A stretch of 64,000 nt of DNA from RBC038 sp041390625 (GTDB taxonomy: Bacteria > Chloroflexota > Dehalococcoidia > UBA2979). Location: the NCBI GenBank assembly GCA_041390625.1, contig JAWKPM010000003.1:124001-188000 (forward strand). Reading direction: 5' to 3'. The notes under the pieces were generated by a model. That model saw nothing but the letters and a program-made list of their open reading frames with translations. It was not told where the DNA came from and made no database searches. Shown here piece after piece: positions 48,821 through 58,200 of this stretch (position 1 is the stretch's first letter; every line of letters starts with the position of its first letter). Made by a program: the position numbers and the translations under genes.

Positions 48821-50504
48821 CGAGCCCCTGTCCCACGACGCTGAGGTACCCGACGGCGGCGCGCTCGAGATCGATGTCGACGTCGATGCGACCCTCGAGG
48901 CGGCGCTCGACGACGAGATCACGATGCTCCTCGACACGCTGCCGGCGCGCGTGGCCGCGCCGATTCGCGAGGCGGGCACAAACGGGCTGATCGAGGTCGT
49001 CCTGGACCTCGGGCGGGTGCCGACGGCGCGCTACTTCGATGGCGAGCGCGTGCTCGCCGACGAGGACGTGCAGTCGCACGAGATCGAGCACGTCGTGGCG
49101 CAGGTCTCCGAGTTCGGCGAGGACAACCGCGCCGGCATCCCGCGGACGCTGCATCGGATCTCGGCAATTCGGAACCGGCGAGGGCGCATCGTGGGGCTCA
49201 CGCTGCGCGTCGGACGGAGCGTGTCCGGCTCGGCGGGCCTCGTGCGTGACCTCTTCGAGTCGGGACGCAGCGTGCTGCTGCTCGGACGCCCGGGCGTGGG
49301 CAAGACGGCCATGCTGCGCGAGGCCGCGCGCATCCTGGCGGACGAGTTCGGCAAGCGCGTGGTGATCGTCGACACCTCGAACGAGATCGGCGGCGACGGC
49401 GACATCCCGCACAAAGCGATCGGACGAGCGCGCCGCATGCAGGTGGCGCGGCCCGAGCTGCAGCACCACGTCATGATCGAGGCGGTGGAGAACCACACGC
49501 CGGAGGTCGTGGTCATCGACGAGATCGGCACCGGCCTCGAGGCGGACGCGGCGCGCACGATCGCCGAGCGCGGCGTTCAGCTCATTGGCACGGCGCATGG
49601 CAACACGCTGCAGAACCTCATGCAGAACCCGACGCTGTCGGACCTCGTGGGCGGCATCGAGGCGGTGACGCTGTCGGACGAGGAGGCGCGCCGGCGCGGC
49701 ACGCAGAAGACCGTCCTCGAGCGCCGCAACCCGCCGACCTTCGACGCGCTCGTCGAAATCCAGGCCTTCGACCGCGTGGCGATCCACCACGACATCGCCC
49801 AAACCGTCGACGTGCTGCTGCGCGGCTTCGAGGCCGAGGCCGAGGTGCGCGTCCTCGGTGAGGGCGGAGAGATCGCGACGGTTGAGAAGGTCCCGGTCGT
49901 CGAGCGGCCCGAGGCCGCCACGCCTCGGCCCACCACGAATGGGAGTCGGGAGGTCGCGGAGCCGCGAGAGCGGCGCGCGACGCCTGTGGAGCCCGCGCCC
50001 GGCGGCACGAGCCGGCGGTTGCTGCCGTTCGGCATCAGCCGCAGCCGCCTCGAAGAGGCGATCGACGCTACGAGGAGCGCCGCCTCAGTGGTCGACAGCG
50101 TCAAGGACGCGGACGCCGTGCTGACGCTGCGGCCGTACTACCGACGCCGTAGCGGCCCGCTGCGCGAAGCGGAGATGCGCGGCATCCCGATCTACGTGCT
50201 GCGGAATAACACACCTCGACAGATCGAGCAGTCGCTGATGGGGATGCGGCAGGGCGCCGCCCTCGATCCCACGACCGCAGCGCTGCGCGAGGCCGAAGAG
50301 GCAGTCGCCGCGGTCTCCTTCGGCGGGCAGGACCACGTCGAGCTGTCGCCTCAGAACGCGTATGTTCGCCGCCTCCAGCACGAGCTGGTGAGCCGCCACG
50401 GCCAGCGCTCGATCTCGCGGGGGCGGGAGCCGTATCGGCGCGTCGTCGTCTCGTTCGGCGATCGCACCGACCTCCACGCCTGGCAGGACGCGCAGGGCGA
50501 ATGA
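48813..50504 (+). CDS. R3H-domain AAA ATPase (SpoIIIAA/Ycf45-like)
   Basis: 563 residues from a GTG. The N-terminal part is followed by a RecA/AAA-type ATPase with Walker A LLLGRPGVGKTAML (about 157-170), Walker B VVVIDEIGTGLEADAA, and HGNTLQNLMQNPTLSDLVGGIEAVTLSDEEARRRG, characteristic of the Ycf45/SpoIIIAA family. The C-terminal half has a linker, a region IPIYVLRNNTPRQIEQSL, and an R3H nucleic-acid-binding domain (NAYVRRLQHELVSRHG...GREPYRRVVV). It probably binds single-stranded nucleic acid. Widespread in Chloroflexota and cyanobacteria; function undefined. Confidence 0.87.
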   Translation: MASEPLSHDAEVPDGGALEIDVDVDATLEAALDDEITMLLDTLPARVAAPIREAGTNGLIEVVLDLGRVPTARYFDGERVLADEDVQSHEIEHVVAQVSEFGEDNRAGIPRTLHRISAIRNRRGRIVGLTLRVGRSVSGSAGLVRDLFESGRSVLLLGRPGVGKTAMLREAARILADEFGKRVVIVDTSNEIGGDGDIPHKAIGRARRMQVARPELQHHVMIEAVENHTPEVVVIDEIGTGLEADAARTIAERGVQLIGTAHGNTLQNLMQNPTLSDLVGGIEAVTLSDEEARRRGTQKTVLERRNPPTFDALVEIQAFDRVAIHHDIAQTVDVLLRGFEAEAEVRVLGEGGEIATVEKVPVVERPEAATPRPTTNGSREVAEPRERRATPVEPAPGGTSRRLLPFGISRSRLEEAIDATRSAASVVDSVKDADAVLTLRPYYRRRSGPLREAEMRGIPIYVLRNNTPRQIEQSLMGMRQGAALDPTTAALREAEEAVAAVSFGGQDHVELSPQNAYVRRLQHELVSRHGQRSISRGREPYRRVVVSFGDRTDLHAWQDAQGE

Positions 50505-50520
50505 CGCCCGTGGGCCGCTC

Positions 50521-51138
50521 GTGAGCCGGGGCCGCTTCGTCACCCTCGAGGGCGGCGAGGGCGCCGGGAAGTCGACGCAGCTCGAGCGGATCGCAGCGCG
50601 AGCGCGCGCTGCCGGCCTCGAGGTCGTCACGTGTCGGGAGCCGGGCGGCACGCCCTTCGGCGAGCGGATTCGTGAGGCACTCCTCGGCGCTCCCGAGCCG
50701 CCGAGCCCGACCGCCGAGCTGCTCGCCTTCGAGGCGGCACGAGCCGACCTGGTGGAGAGCGTGATCCGGCCGGCGATCGAGCGTGGGGACCTCGTGATCT
50801 GCGACCGCTTCACGGACTCGACGCTCGCCTACCAGCACTTCGGGCGGGGCATCGAGCGCGCAACCGTCGAGGCGGCGAACAGCGTCGCCACGGGCGGCCT
50901 GACTCCGGATCTGACGGTGCTCCTCGATGTCGCGCCGGCCGAGGGCCGAACGCGCAATGGGGGCGCCGGCGACTACCTCGAGCGGGAGCAGGGCGCGTTC
51001 CACGATCGCGTGCGGGCGGGATTCCTCACACTTGCGACCGAGGAGCCGGCGCGCTGGCTGGTCCTCGATGCCACGCTCGGCGTCGACGAGATCACCGACG
51101 CAATCTGGGCTCGGCTGTCTGCCCTGACGGCGGACTGA
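50521..51138 (+). CDS. tmk: thymidylate kinase
   Basis: dTMP to dTDP, ATP-dependent. 205 residues from a GTG. The P-loop is LEGGEGAGKST, the dTMP site includes REPGGTPFGERIRE and DRFTDSTLAYQHFGRG, and the LID region is rich in Arg/Gly (VAPAEGRTRNGG). Located 16 bp after the R3H ATPase gene. Confidence 0.95.
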   Translation: MSRGRFVTLEGGEGAGKSTQLERIAARARAAGLEVVTCREPGGTPFGERIREALLGAPEPPSPTAELLAFEAARADLVESVIRPAIERGDLVICDRFTDSTLAYQHFGRGIERATVEAANSVATGGLTPDLTVLLDVAPAEGRTRNGGAGDYLEREQGAFHDRVRAGFLTLATEEPARWLVLDATLGVDEITDAIWARLSALTAD

Positions 51139-51256
51139 CGAGGCGCTGCCCGCGGACTGAGATCCGCCCACGGCGGCGTTCATCACCTTCGGCATGGCGG
51201 CCACACCTCGATGATCCGAACGCGGGGCCCGACCCGCGCACGATCCGAGGCGGAAC

Positions 51257-51496
51257 ATGCACGCGGTGCTCTGTGACCTTTGCGGCCAGCCGATGCGCGG
51301 ACGCGCCTACGAGGTGCACGTCATCCGCGGCGAGGCGGTGAACAGCGACCAGGGGGCGCTGCGCATCGCACAGCGCGGGACGTCGAGGATGCACTACTTC
51401 TGCGGCAGCTGCGGGGGCTGGCTGCAGGGCGCGATGGACCACCTGCGGCGGTCGTACCAGGAAGTCGAAGCCGTGGCCCACCTGCTCGATCCGTAG
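51257..51496 (+). CDS. small zinc-ribbon protein
   Basis: 79 residues with two CxxC pairs (CDLCGQ near the start and CGSCGG in the middle) that could bind one zinc. Between them lies a beta-rich stretch (YEVHVIRGEAVN). The C-terminal part is one helix (LQGAMDHLRRSYQEVEAV). Function unknown. A bidirectional hairpin follows. Confidence 0.7.
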   Translation: MHAVLCDLCGQPMRGRAYEVHVIRGEAVNSDQGALRIAQRGTSRMHYFCGSCGGWLQGAMDHLRRSYQEVEAVAHLLDP

Positions 51497-51520
51497 CGCG
51501 CCGGAGGCGTCTCAGCAGCA

Positions 51521-51548
51521 AACGAGGCGGGCTCACGCCCGCCTCGTT
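51521..51548. terminator. bidirectional hairpin terminator
   Basis: AACGAGGCGGGC and GCCCGCCTCGTT pair perfectly over 12 bp around TCAC, flanked by AGCA and CTGTGTTCG. It lies between the convergent zinc-ribbon and thiolase genes and can end both. It is closely similar in design to the hairpin at 11074-11101. Confidence 0.7.
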
Positions 51549-51583
51549 CTGTGTTCGCAGGCCGCCCAGCGGCGGCGGGTGCC

Positions 51584-52759
51584 CTAGCCGACGCGCTCGA
51601 AGATCGAGGCGATGCCCTGGCCGCCGCCGATGCAGAGCGAGACGAGGCCGTAGCGGCCGCCCGTACGCTCGAGCTCGTACATCGTCTTCACGGTGAGGAT
51701 CGTGCCCGTCGCGCCCACCGGGTGGCCGAGGGCGACCGCGCCACCGTTCGGGTTGGTCTTCTCCTGCGGGAGGCCGAGGGCCGTCGAGCAGGCCGCGGCG
51801 ACGGCGGCGAAGGCCTCGTTGAGCTCGATGACGTCGAGGTCGTCCACGGTCAGGCCGGTCTTCGCCAGCACCTTCTCGATCGCGGGGATCGGGCCGGAGC
51901 CCATGATGGAGGGCTCGACGCCGGACTCGGCGCGACCGACGAGGCGCAGGCGCGGCGTGAGGCCGAGCTCGCGGGCCTTCGAGGCGGTCGTGACGACCAC
52001 GGCGGCGGCGCCGTCGTTGATGCCGGAGGAGTTGCCGGCGGTAACGCTGCCCTCTTGCTTGAAGGCCGGACGCAGCTTGCCGAGCGCCTCCATGGTCGTC
52101 GAACGCGGGTGCTCATCGACATCGAAGGTCAGCGTCTCGCGGCCCTTGCGGACCTCGAGCGGCATGATCTGCTCCTGGAAGTAGCCGGCGTCGATGGCGG
52201 CGCGGGCGCGCTCCTGGGAGCGAATGGCGTACTCGTCCTGGACGCCGCGCGAGACCTCGAAGCGCTCGGCGAGGTTCTCGGCGGTGATGCCCATCGGGAC
52301 GTTCTCGAACGGGTCGGTCACGAGGTCCATCGTGCCGTCCTCGAGGGCGCCGTCGCCGAGGCGGTATCCGTAGCGCGCCTTGCGCAGGTAGTACGGCATC
52401 ATGCTCATGTTCTCGGCGCCGCCGGCCACGATGACCTCGGCGTCGCCGGTCTCGAGCCAGCGGGCCGCGGTGTTAATGGCCTCGAGGCCGGAGCCGCAGA
52501 TGCGGTTCACGGTGTAGGCGGGCGTCCCGATCGGCATGCCGGCCTTCACGGAGGCGTGGCGGGCGATGTAGCCGTCCTCCGCCACCTGGCCGACGCAGCC
52601 GAGGATGACCTGGTCGATCTGCTCCGGCGACAGCCCGGCGCGCGAGACCGACTCGCGGATCACCGAAGCTGCGAGGTCGGACGCCGGCGTCTCGCTCAGC
52701 GCCCCGCCCATCGTTCCAATCGCGGTACGCACACCGCTGACGAGCACAATCTCTTCCAT
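51584..52759 (-). CDS. acetyl-CoA acetyltransferase (thiolase)
   Basis: 391 residues. The nucleophile is Cys88 in NRICGSGLEAI, the NEAFA motif and the base/acid pair GHPVGATG and CIGGGQG are intact, as in biosynthetic or degradative thiolases. It condenses or cleaves acetoacetyl-CoA or longer 3-ketoacyl-CoAs. It is alone in its transcription unit and fits the acyl-CoA enzymes elsewhere in the window. Confidence 0.93.
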   Translation of the reverse strand: MEEIVLVSGVRTAIGTMGGALSETPASDLAASVIRESVSRAGLSPEQIDQVILGCVGQVAEDGYIARHASVKAGMPIGTPAYTVNRICGSGLEAINTAARWLETGDAEVIVAGGAENMSMMPYYLRKARYGYRLGDGALEDGTMDLVTDPFENVPMGITAENLAERFEVSRGVQDEYAIRSQERARAAIDAGYFQEQIMPLEVRKGRETLTFDVDEHPRSTTMEALGKLRPAFKQEGSVTAGNSSGINDGAAAVVVTTASKARELGLTPRLRLVGRAESGVEPSIMGSGPIPAIEKVLAKTGLTVDDLDVIELNEAFAAVAAACSTALGLPQEKTNPNGGAVALGHPVGATGTILTVKTMYELERTGGRYGLVSLCIGGGQGIASIFERVG

Positions 52760-52934
52760 GGCAACCCCCTCGCAGTGCCGCGCCGCCCGGGTCCGGATTC
52801 GTCGGGAATGACGTGAGTATATCGGAGCCGTGTCAGACTCGCTGGCCCGAACCCTCCATTCGGGTGGTTTCTTGCGGAATATCGACCGTCGGAAGCCCCC
52901 GAGGTGGCGTCGCCGAGCCTCGAAAGCGCGTTCA

Positions 52935-52963
52935 TTGCCGCTCGATCGGGCCGCCCGTACACT
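52935..52963 (+). promoter_or_regulatory. thrB promoter, probably leaderless
   Basis: TTGCCG (52935-52940), a 17-base spacer and TACACT (52958-52963) lie so that transcription would start within a base or two of the thrB ATG at 52971. No ribosome-binding site precedes that ATG. A leaderless mRNA is the simplest reading. Confidence 0.65.
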
Positions 52964-52970
52964 CGCGATT

Positions 52971-53852
52971 ATGGCGAACCGCGTGACCGTCGAGGTGCCG
53001 GCGACCTCCGCGAACCTCGGGCCGGGATTCGACTCCCTCGGCGTCGCGCTCGACTGGACGGCGCGCTGGTCCTTCGCGCCCTCGGAGCGCCAGGAGCGGC
53101 CCTCGAACGCGATGGAGCAGATGGCGCTGAGCGCCGCGCTCGCGATCTACCAGCGGGCGGGGGTGAACGCGCCCGCCGGCATCGAGGTCACTTACGACGG
53201 CGACATCCCGGTCGGGCGCGGCCTCGGCATCTCGGCGGCGGCTCGCGTCGCCGGGGTGGTGGCGGCGAACGCGCTCCTCGAGACGGACTTCGAGGACTCG
53301 GCGCTGCTCGCGGTGGCGGTGCAACTCGAAGGTCACGCCGACAACGCGGCGCCTGCGATGTTCGGTGGCCTGCAGGTGGTGGCGACGGATGACGACGAGT
53401 ACTCGTATCTGCGCATCGATCCGCCTGAGGCACTGCGTCTCGTGGTTCTCGTGCCGGACTTCTCGATGCCCACGAACGAGTCTCGGCGGCTGCTTCCCGA
53501 GCGCGTCACGCGCAATCAGGCCGTGCATAACATCAGCCGAGCGGCGATGCTCGTCGGTGCGGTCGCGACGGGGCAGTTCGAAGCGCTGAACATTGCGACC
53601 GAGGACATCCTGCATCAGCCGGCGCGTGCGCAGCTGTTCCAGCCGATGTTCCAGATTTTCCAGGCGGCGCGGGACGCGGGCGCGCACGGCGTGTACCTCT
53701 CCGGCGGTGGGTCGACCATCGCCGCCTTCGCGACCGACCACTTCGATGACATCGCGGGGGCGATGCGCGAGGCGGCCGCAGTCCACGGCCAGACGGCGGA
53801 GACGCGCGTCTGTGAGTTCAACGGCCGCGGCGCGGCCATCGTCGAGGCCTGA
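52971..53852 (+). CDS. thrB: homoserine kinase
   Basis: Phosphorylates homoserine in threonine synthesis. A 293-residue GHMP kinase. The N-terminus VTVEVPATSANLGPGFDSLGVAL is the family signature. The ATP loop reads VPVGRGLGISAAARVAG, where most members have GLGSSAA. The C-terminal GVYLSGGGSTIAAF is the third motif. It precedes lysC by 32 bp, giving an aspartate-family amino-acid unit. Confidence 0.93.
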   Translation: MANRVTVEVPATSANLGPGFDSLGVALDWTARWSFAPSERQERPSNAMEQMALSAALAIYQRAGVNAPAGIEVTYDGDIPVGRGLGISAAARVAGVVAANALLETDFEDSALLAVAVQLEGHADNAAPAMFGGLQVVATDDDEYSYLRIDPPEALRLVVLVPDFSMPTNESRRLLPERVTRNQAVHNISRAAMLVGAVATGQFEALNIATEDILHQPARAQLFQPMFQIFQAARDAGAHGVYLSGGGSTIAAFATDHFDDIAGAMREAAAVHGQTAETRVCEFNGRGAAIVEA

Positions 53853-53884
53853 GGGCCTCGAGCACGGAAGGCGAGCAGCACTTC

Positions 53885-55108
53885 GTGGCCCTGGTCGTTC
53901 AGAAGTACGGCGGCACCTCGGTGGGGACGGCGGAGCGCATCAAGCGCGTCGCCGGCCGTATCGCCGCGCGGGTTGCGAAGGGCGATCGCGTGGTCGCGAC
54001 CGTCTCGGCGATGGGCGACACGACCGACGAGCTGTACGAGCTGGCGGCGCAGGTCACATCGAACCCGCACCCACGCGAGCTCGACGTGCTCGTGTCGACG
54101 GGTGAGATCGTCTCCTCGACGCTGGTCTCGATGGCGCTGCACGACCTCGGCGTCTCGGCCGTCAGCCTCAGCGGGGGGCAGGCCGGCATCCAGACGGACG
54201 GCGTCTACGGCCGCGCGCGCATCTCGGGCATCAACACCGAACGCATCAATCGCGAGCTCGAGGCCGGGAACGTCGTGATCGTCGCGGGGTTCCAGGGCGT
54301 CTCGGAGACCTTCGACATCACCACGCTCGGTCGTGGGGCGAGCGACCTCACGGCTGTCGCGATGGCGGCGGCGCTCGGCGCCGACCGCTGCGAGATCTAT
54401 ACGGACGTGCCGGGCGTGCTGACTGCCGACCCTCGGATCTGCCCGCAGGCGCGGCCGCTGCGCGACGTCTCGTACGACGAGATGCTCGAGCTGGCGACGA
54501 CCGGCGCGCGGGTCATGCACGCGCGCGCGACCGAGATCGGCGCGCTCTACAACGTCGAGATCCTCGTCGCCTCGACCTTCGACACCGAGGCGCCGGGCAC
54601 GATCATCCACCGGGAGGTCACGATGGAGCAGGCGAACAAGGTCCGCGGCATCGCACACCAGGACCACGTCGCGAAGGTCACCGTGCGGGGCGTACCGGAC
54701 CGCCCAGGCATCGCCGCGCACCTCTTCGAGCCGCTGGCCGAGGCTGGCGTCTCGGTCGACACGATCGTGCAGAACGCGAGCGTCGAGGACCTCACGGACA
54801 TGACGTTCACGGTGGCGCAGGCCGACCTCGACCGCGCCGTTCAGACCGTCGAGGGCGTCCTCCCCGCGCTGGAGGCGCAGTCGATCGTGACGGACCCGGA
54901 CCTCGGCGCCGTCTCGATCGTGGGGACCGGGATGGCGACCTCGCCGGGATACGCGGCGACGATGTTCCGCACGCTGTTCGATGCCGGGATCAACATCGAG
55001 CTGATCTCGACCTCGGAAATTCGCATCACCTGCATCGTGGCCGGCAGCCAGGTGACGGACGCCGTGCGGGCGTTGCACGACGCCTTCGCGCTCGACCAGG
55101 CGAGCTAG
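53885..55108 (+). CDS. lysC: aspartate kinase
   Basis: The first step of Lys/Thr/Met synthesis. 407 residues from a GTG. KYGGTSVG at the start, the SAMGDTTDELYEL segment, TLGRGASDLTAVA and DVPGVLTADPRI are kinase-domain motifs. Two ACT domains follow (VTVRGVPDRPGIAAHLFE; SIVGTGMATSPGYAATMFRTLFDAGINIELISTS), the site of lysine/threonine feedback. Confidence 0.96.
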   Translation: MALVVQKYGGTSVGTAERIKRVAGRIAARVAKGDRVVATVSAMGDTTDELYELAAQVTSNPHPRELDVLVSTGEIVSSTLVSMALHDLGVSAVSLSGGQAGIQTDGVYGRARISGINTERINRELEAGNVVIVAGFQGVSETFDITTLGRGASDLTAVAMAAALGADRCEIYTDVPGVLTADPRICPQARPLRDVSYDEMLELATTGARVMHARATEIGALYNVEILVASTFDTEAPGTIIHREVTMEQANKVRGIAHQDHVAKVTVRGVPDRPGIAAHLFEPLAEAGVSVDTIVQNASVEDLTDMTFTVAQADLDRAVQTVEGVLPALEAQSIVTDPDLGAVSIVGTGMATSPGYAATMFRTLFDAGINIELISTSEIRITCIVAGSQVTDAVRALHDAFALDQAS

Positions 55109-55241
55109 CGACCGCTCCCGCTGGCACCCTCGAGGCCCCCGGTGGTATGGTGCGCAGGCCGACGAGCCGCACGCCCGTTCGCGTAGGTAGATAAGCCGTT
55201 CAGTCGATTCGATTGAACATTCGCCAGCGAGCAATCGCCCG

Positions 55242-58200
55242 ATGCCGTTCACCCATCTCCACACGCACTCCGAGTTCTCGTTGCTGGACGGGCTCTCGAA
55301 GATCCCGGACCTCATCGCGCGCGCGGGCGAGCTCGGGATGGACTCGATCGCGGTCACCGACCACGGTGCGATGTACGGCGCGATCGAGCTCTACGAGGCG
55401 GCGAACAAGGCGGGCATCAAGCCGATTATCGGCCTCGAGGGGTACGTGGCGCCGGGCAGCCGGCTCGTGCGGAACCCCGCCGAGCGCTCGCCCTACCACC
55501 TGACGCTGCTCGCGCAGAACGAGACCGGCTACCGCAATCTGCTCAAGCTCTCGACGGCGTCGCACCTCGAGGGGTTCTACTACCGGCCTCGGATGGACCG
55601 CGAGCTGCTCGAGGCGCATAGCGAAGGCCTGATCGTGCTCTCGGGCTGCCCCTCGGGCGAGCTCATGGGCGCCCTCGGCGAGGGGCGCGTCGAGGACGCG
55701 GAGGCAGCGGCGAAGTGGTACGCCGAGGTCTTCCCGGGCCGCTACTACCTCGAGATCCAGGAGCACGGGCAGGAGCAGTTCTCCCGCCTCAACCAGCCGG
55801 TTGTCGACCTCGGTCGCCGCCTCGGGCTGCCGATCGTCGTGACGAACGACTCGCACTACACGCGCCCCGAGCAGCACCACCCGCACGAGGTCCTGCTGTG
55901 CATCGGCACGAACGCGACGATGCAGGACGAGACGCGCTTCAAGCTCGACGGCGACACGTTCTATCTGCGCCCCGAGGACGAGATGCGGGCGCTCTTCCCC
56001 GAGCTGCCTGAGGCCGCCGACAACACCGCGCGCATCGCGGAGCAGGTCGACATCCGCCTCGACTTCGGGCGTACGCAGCTGCCGGACCCGGGCGTGCCCG
56101 CCGGGCTGACGGCGATGGAGTACCTCCACCAGCTCTGCGAAGAGGGGCTGCGACGCCGCTACCCGGACGCCGCCGAGGCCCAGTTCGACCGGCTGCGCTA
56201 CGAGCTCTCGGTCATCGAGCAGACGGGGTTCGCGGAGTACATGCTCATCGTGCGCGACATCGCTCGCTTCGCGCGGGAGCAGCGCATCCCGATGGGCGTC
56301 CGGGGGTCGGCTGCGGCCTCGATCGTGCTGTACTGCCTCGACGTCACGGATATCGAGCCGACGCAGTACCGCCTGGTCTTCGAGCGCTTCCTCAACCCCG
56401 AGCGCATCTCGATGCCCGACGTCGACTTCGACTTCGCGGACGACCGCCGCGACGAGGTGATTCGGTACACCGCGGAGCGCTACGGGCGCGACCGGGTGGC
56501 GCAGATCGTCACCTTCGGGACTCTGGGGGCGAAGGCCGCGATCCGCGACACCGGCCGGGCCCTCGGGATGGCCTACGGCGACACGGACCGCATCGCGCGT
56601 CTCATCCCGGACGAGCTGCATGTCACCATCGAGCGCTCGCTCTCGCTCTCCGAGGAGCTGAAGCGCGAGTACGACGGCAGCCCCATCGTGCGGGAACTGG
56701 TCGACACCGCGCGGGAGCTCGAGGGCGTGGCGCGTCACTCGAGCACGCACGCTGCCGGCGTCGTGATCACGCGCGAGCCGCTGACCGAGGTGGTGCCGCT
56801 GCAGCGTGCGACCTCGAGCGGGGCGGACGACAGCGAGGCGCTGCCGACGACGCAGTACGCGATGTCGGAGGTCGAGAAGATCGGCCTCCTGAAGATGGAC
56901 TTCCTCGGCCTGACGAACCTCACGATCCTCGGCCGCGCGGTCGAGCTGATCCGCGAGGAGCGCGGCGAAGACCTCGACCTGATGGCGCTGCCGGACGGCG
57001 ATCCGGATGCGGCAGCGATCTTCGCCGACGGTCAGACCTTCGGCATCTTCCAGATGGAGTCGGCGGGCATGCGCCGCCACGTGCAGGATCTGCAACCGCA
57101 GGACATCCGCGAGATCTCGGCAATGGTGGCGCTGTACCGGCCGGGGCCGATGGAGCACATCCCGCGCTACATCGACGTCAAGCACGGCCGCGCGGCACCG
57201 CACTACCCGCACGAGGACCTCGCGGAAGTCCTCGATGAGACGTACGGCGTGATCGTCTACCAGGACCAGGTGCTGGAGATCGCGAAGAAGTTCGCGGGCT
57301 ACACGCTCGGTCAGGCCGACGTCATGCGGAAGGCGATGGGCAAGAAGGTCGCCTCGGTGATGCTCGCGGAGCGCGAGCACTTCGTCGAAGGCGCCGTCGA
57401 ACAGGGGTACGACCGCCGCCTCTCGGAGCAGCTCTTCGACCTCATCGAGCCATTCGCCGGCTACGCCTTCAACAAGGCGCACGCCTTCTCCTACGGCGTG
57501 ATCGCGTACCAGACCGCGTACCTGAAGGCGCACTACCCGGTCGAGTACATGGCCGCCGTCATGATGGCCGCTCACGGCTCGCAGGACCGCATCGCCGCCG
57601 CGACCGCCGAGGCGTCTCGCCTCGGGATCGAGGTGTTGCCGCCGGACGTGAACCGCTCGCGCGCGAACTTCTCGGTGGAGACGCGCGACACCGGCGAGCG
57701 CTCGATTCGCTACGGGCTGGCGCAGATCAAGAACGTCGGGCAGGGCGCCATCGACTCGATGCTTGCCGAGCGCGACGCGAACGGGCCATTCGAGCACCTC
57801 GAGGACTTCGCGCGGCGCATCAACCCACGGGACACGAACCGCCGCGTCCTCGAGTCGCTCGCGAAGGCGGGCGCCCTCGATGCCTTCGGTGACCGCGGCA
57901 GCATCGTCGGCGGTCTCGACCGCATCGTGGCACTGGCTCAGCAGGAGCAGCGCCTGCGGGAGACCGGCCAGACCTCGATGTTCGACATGCTGGGCGGGCC
58001 GGCGGAATCGCCGATGCCCTCGCTCGAGCTCGTGCCCGTGCCGGCACCGCGCCAGGAGATCCTCGGATGGGAGCGCGAGCTCCTCGGGACGTACATCTCC
58101 GACCACCCCTTCAAGGAGGCGAGCGCGCACCTCGCCGAGATCGTCACGGCGCAGCTGAGCGAGCTCGGCCCCGACCTCGCGGGCAACGACGTGATCGTGG

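Noticed and set aside
55200..58130. 976-codon open frame on the minus strand opposite dnaE
   Set aside because: It mirrors dnaE codons; translated residues are Arg/Val/Asp/His-rich with no domain. A shadow of high-GC coding.
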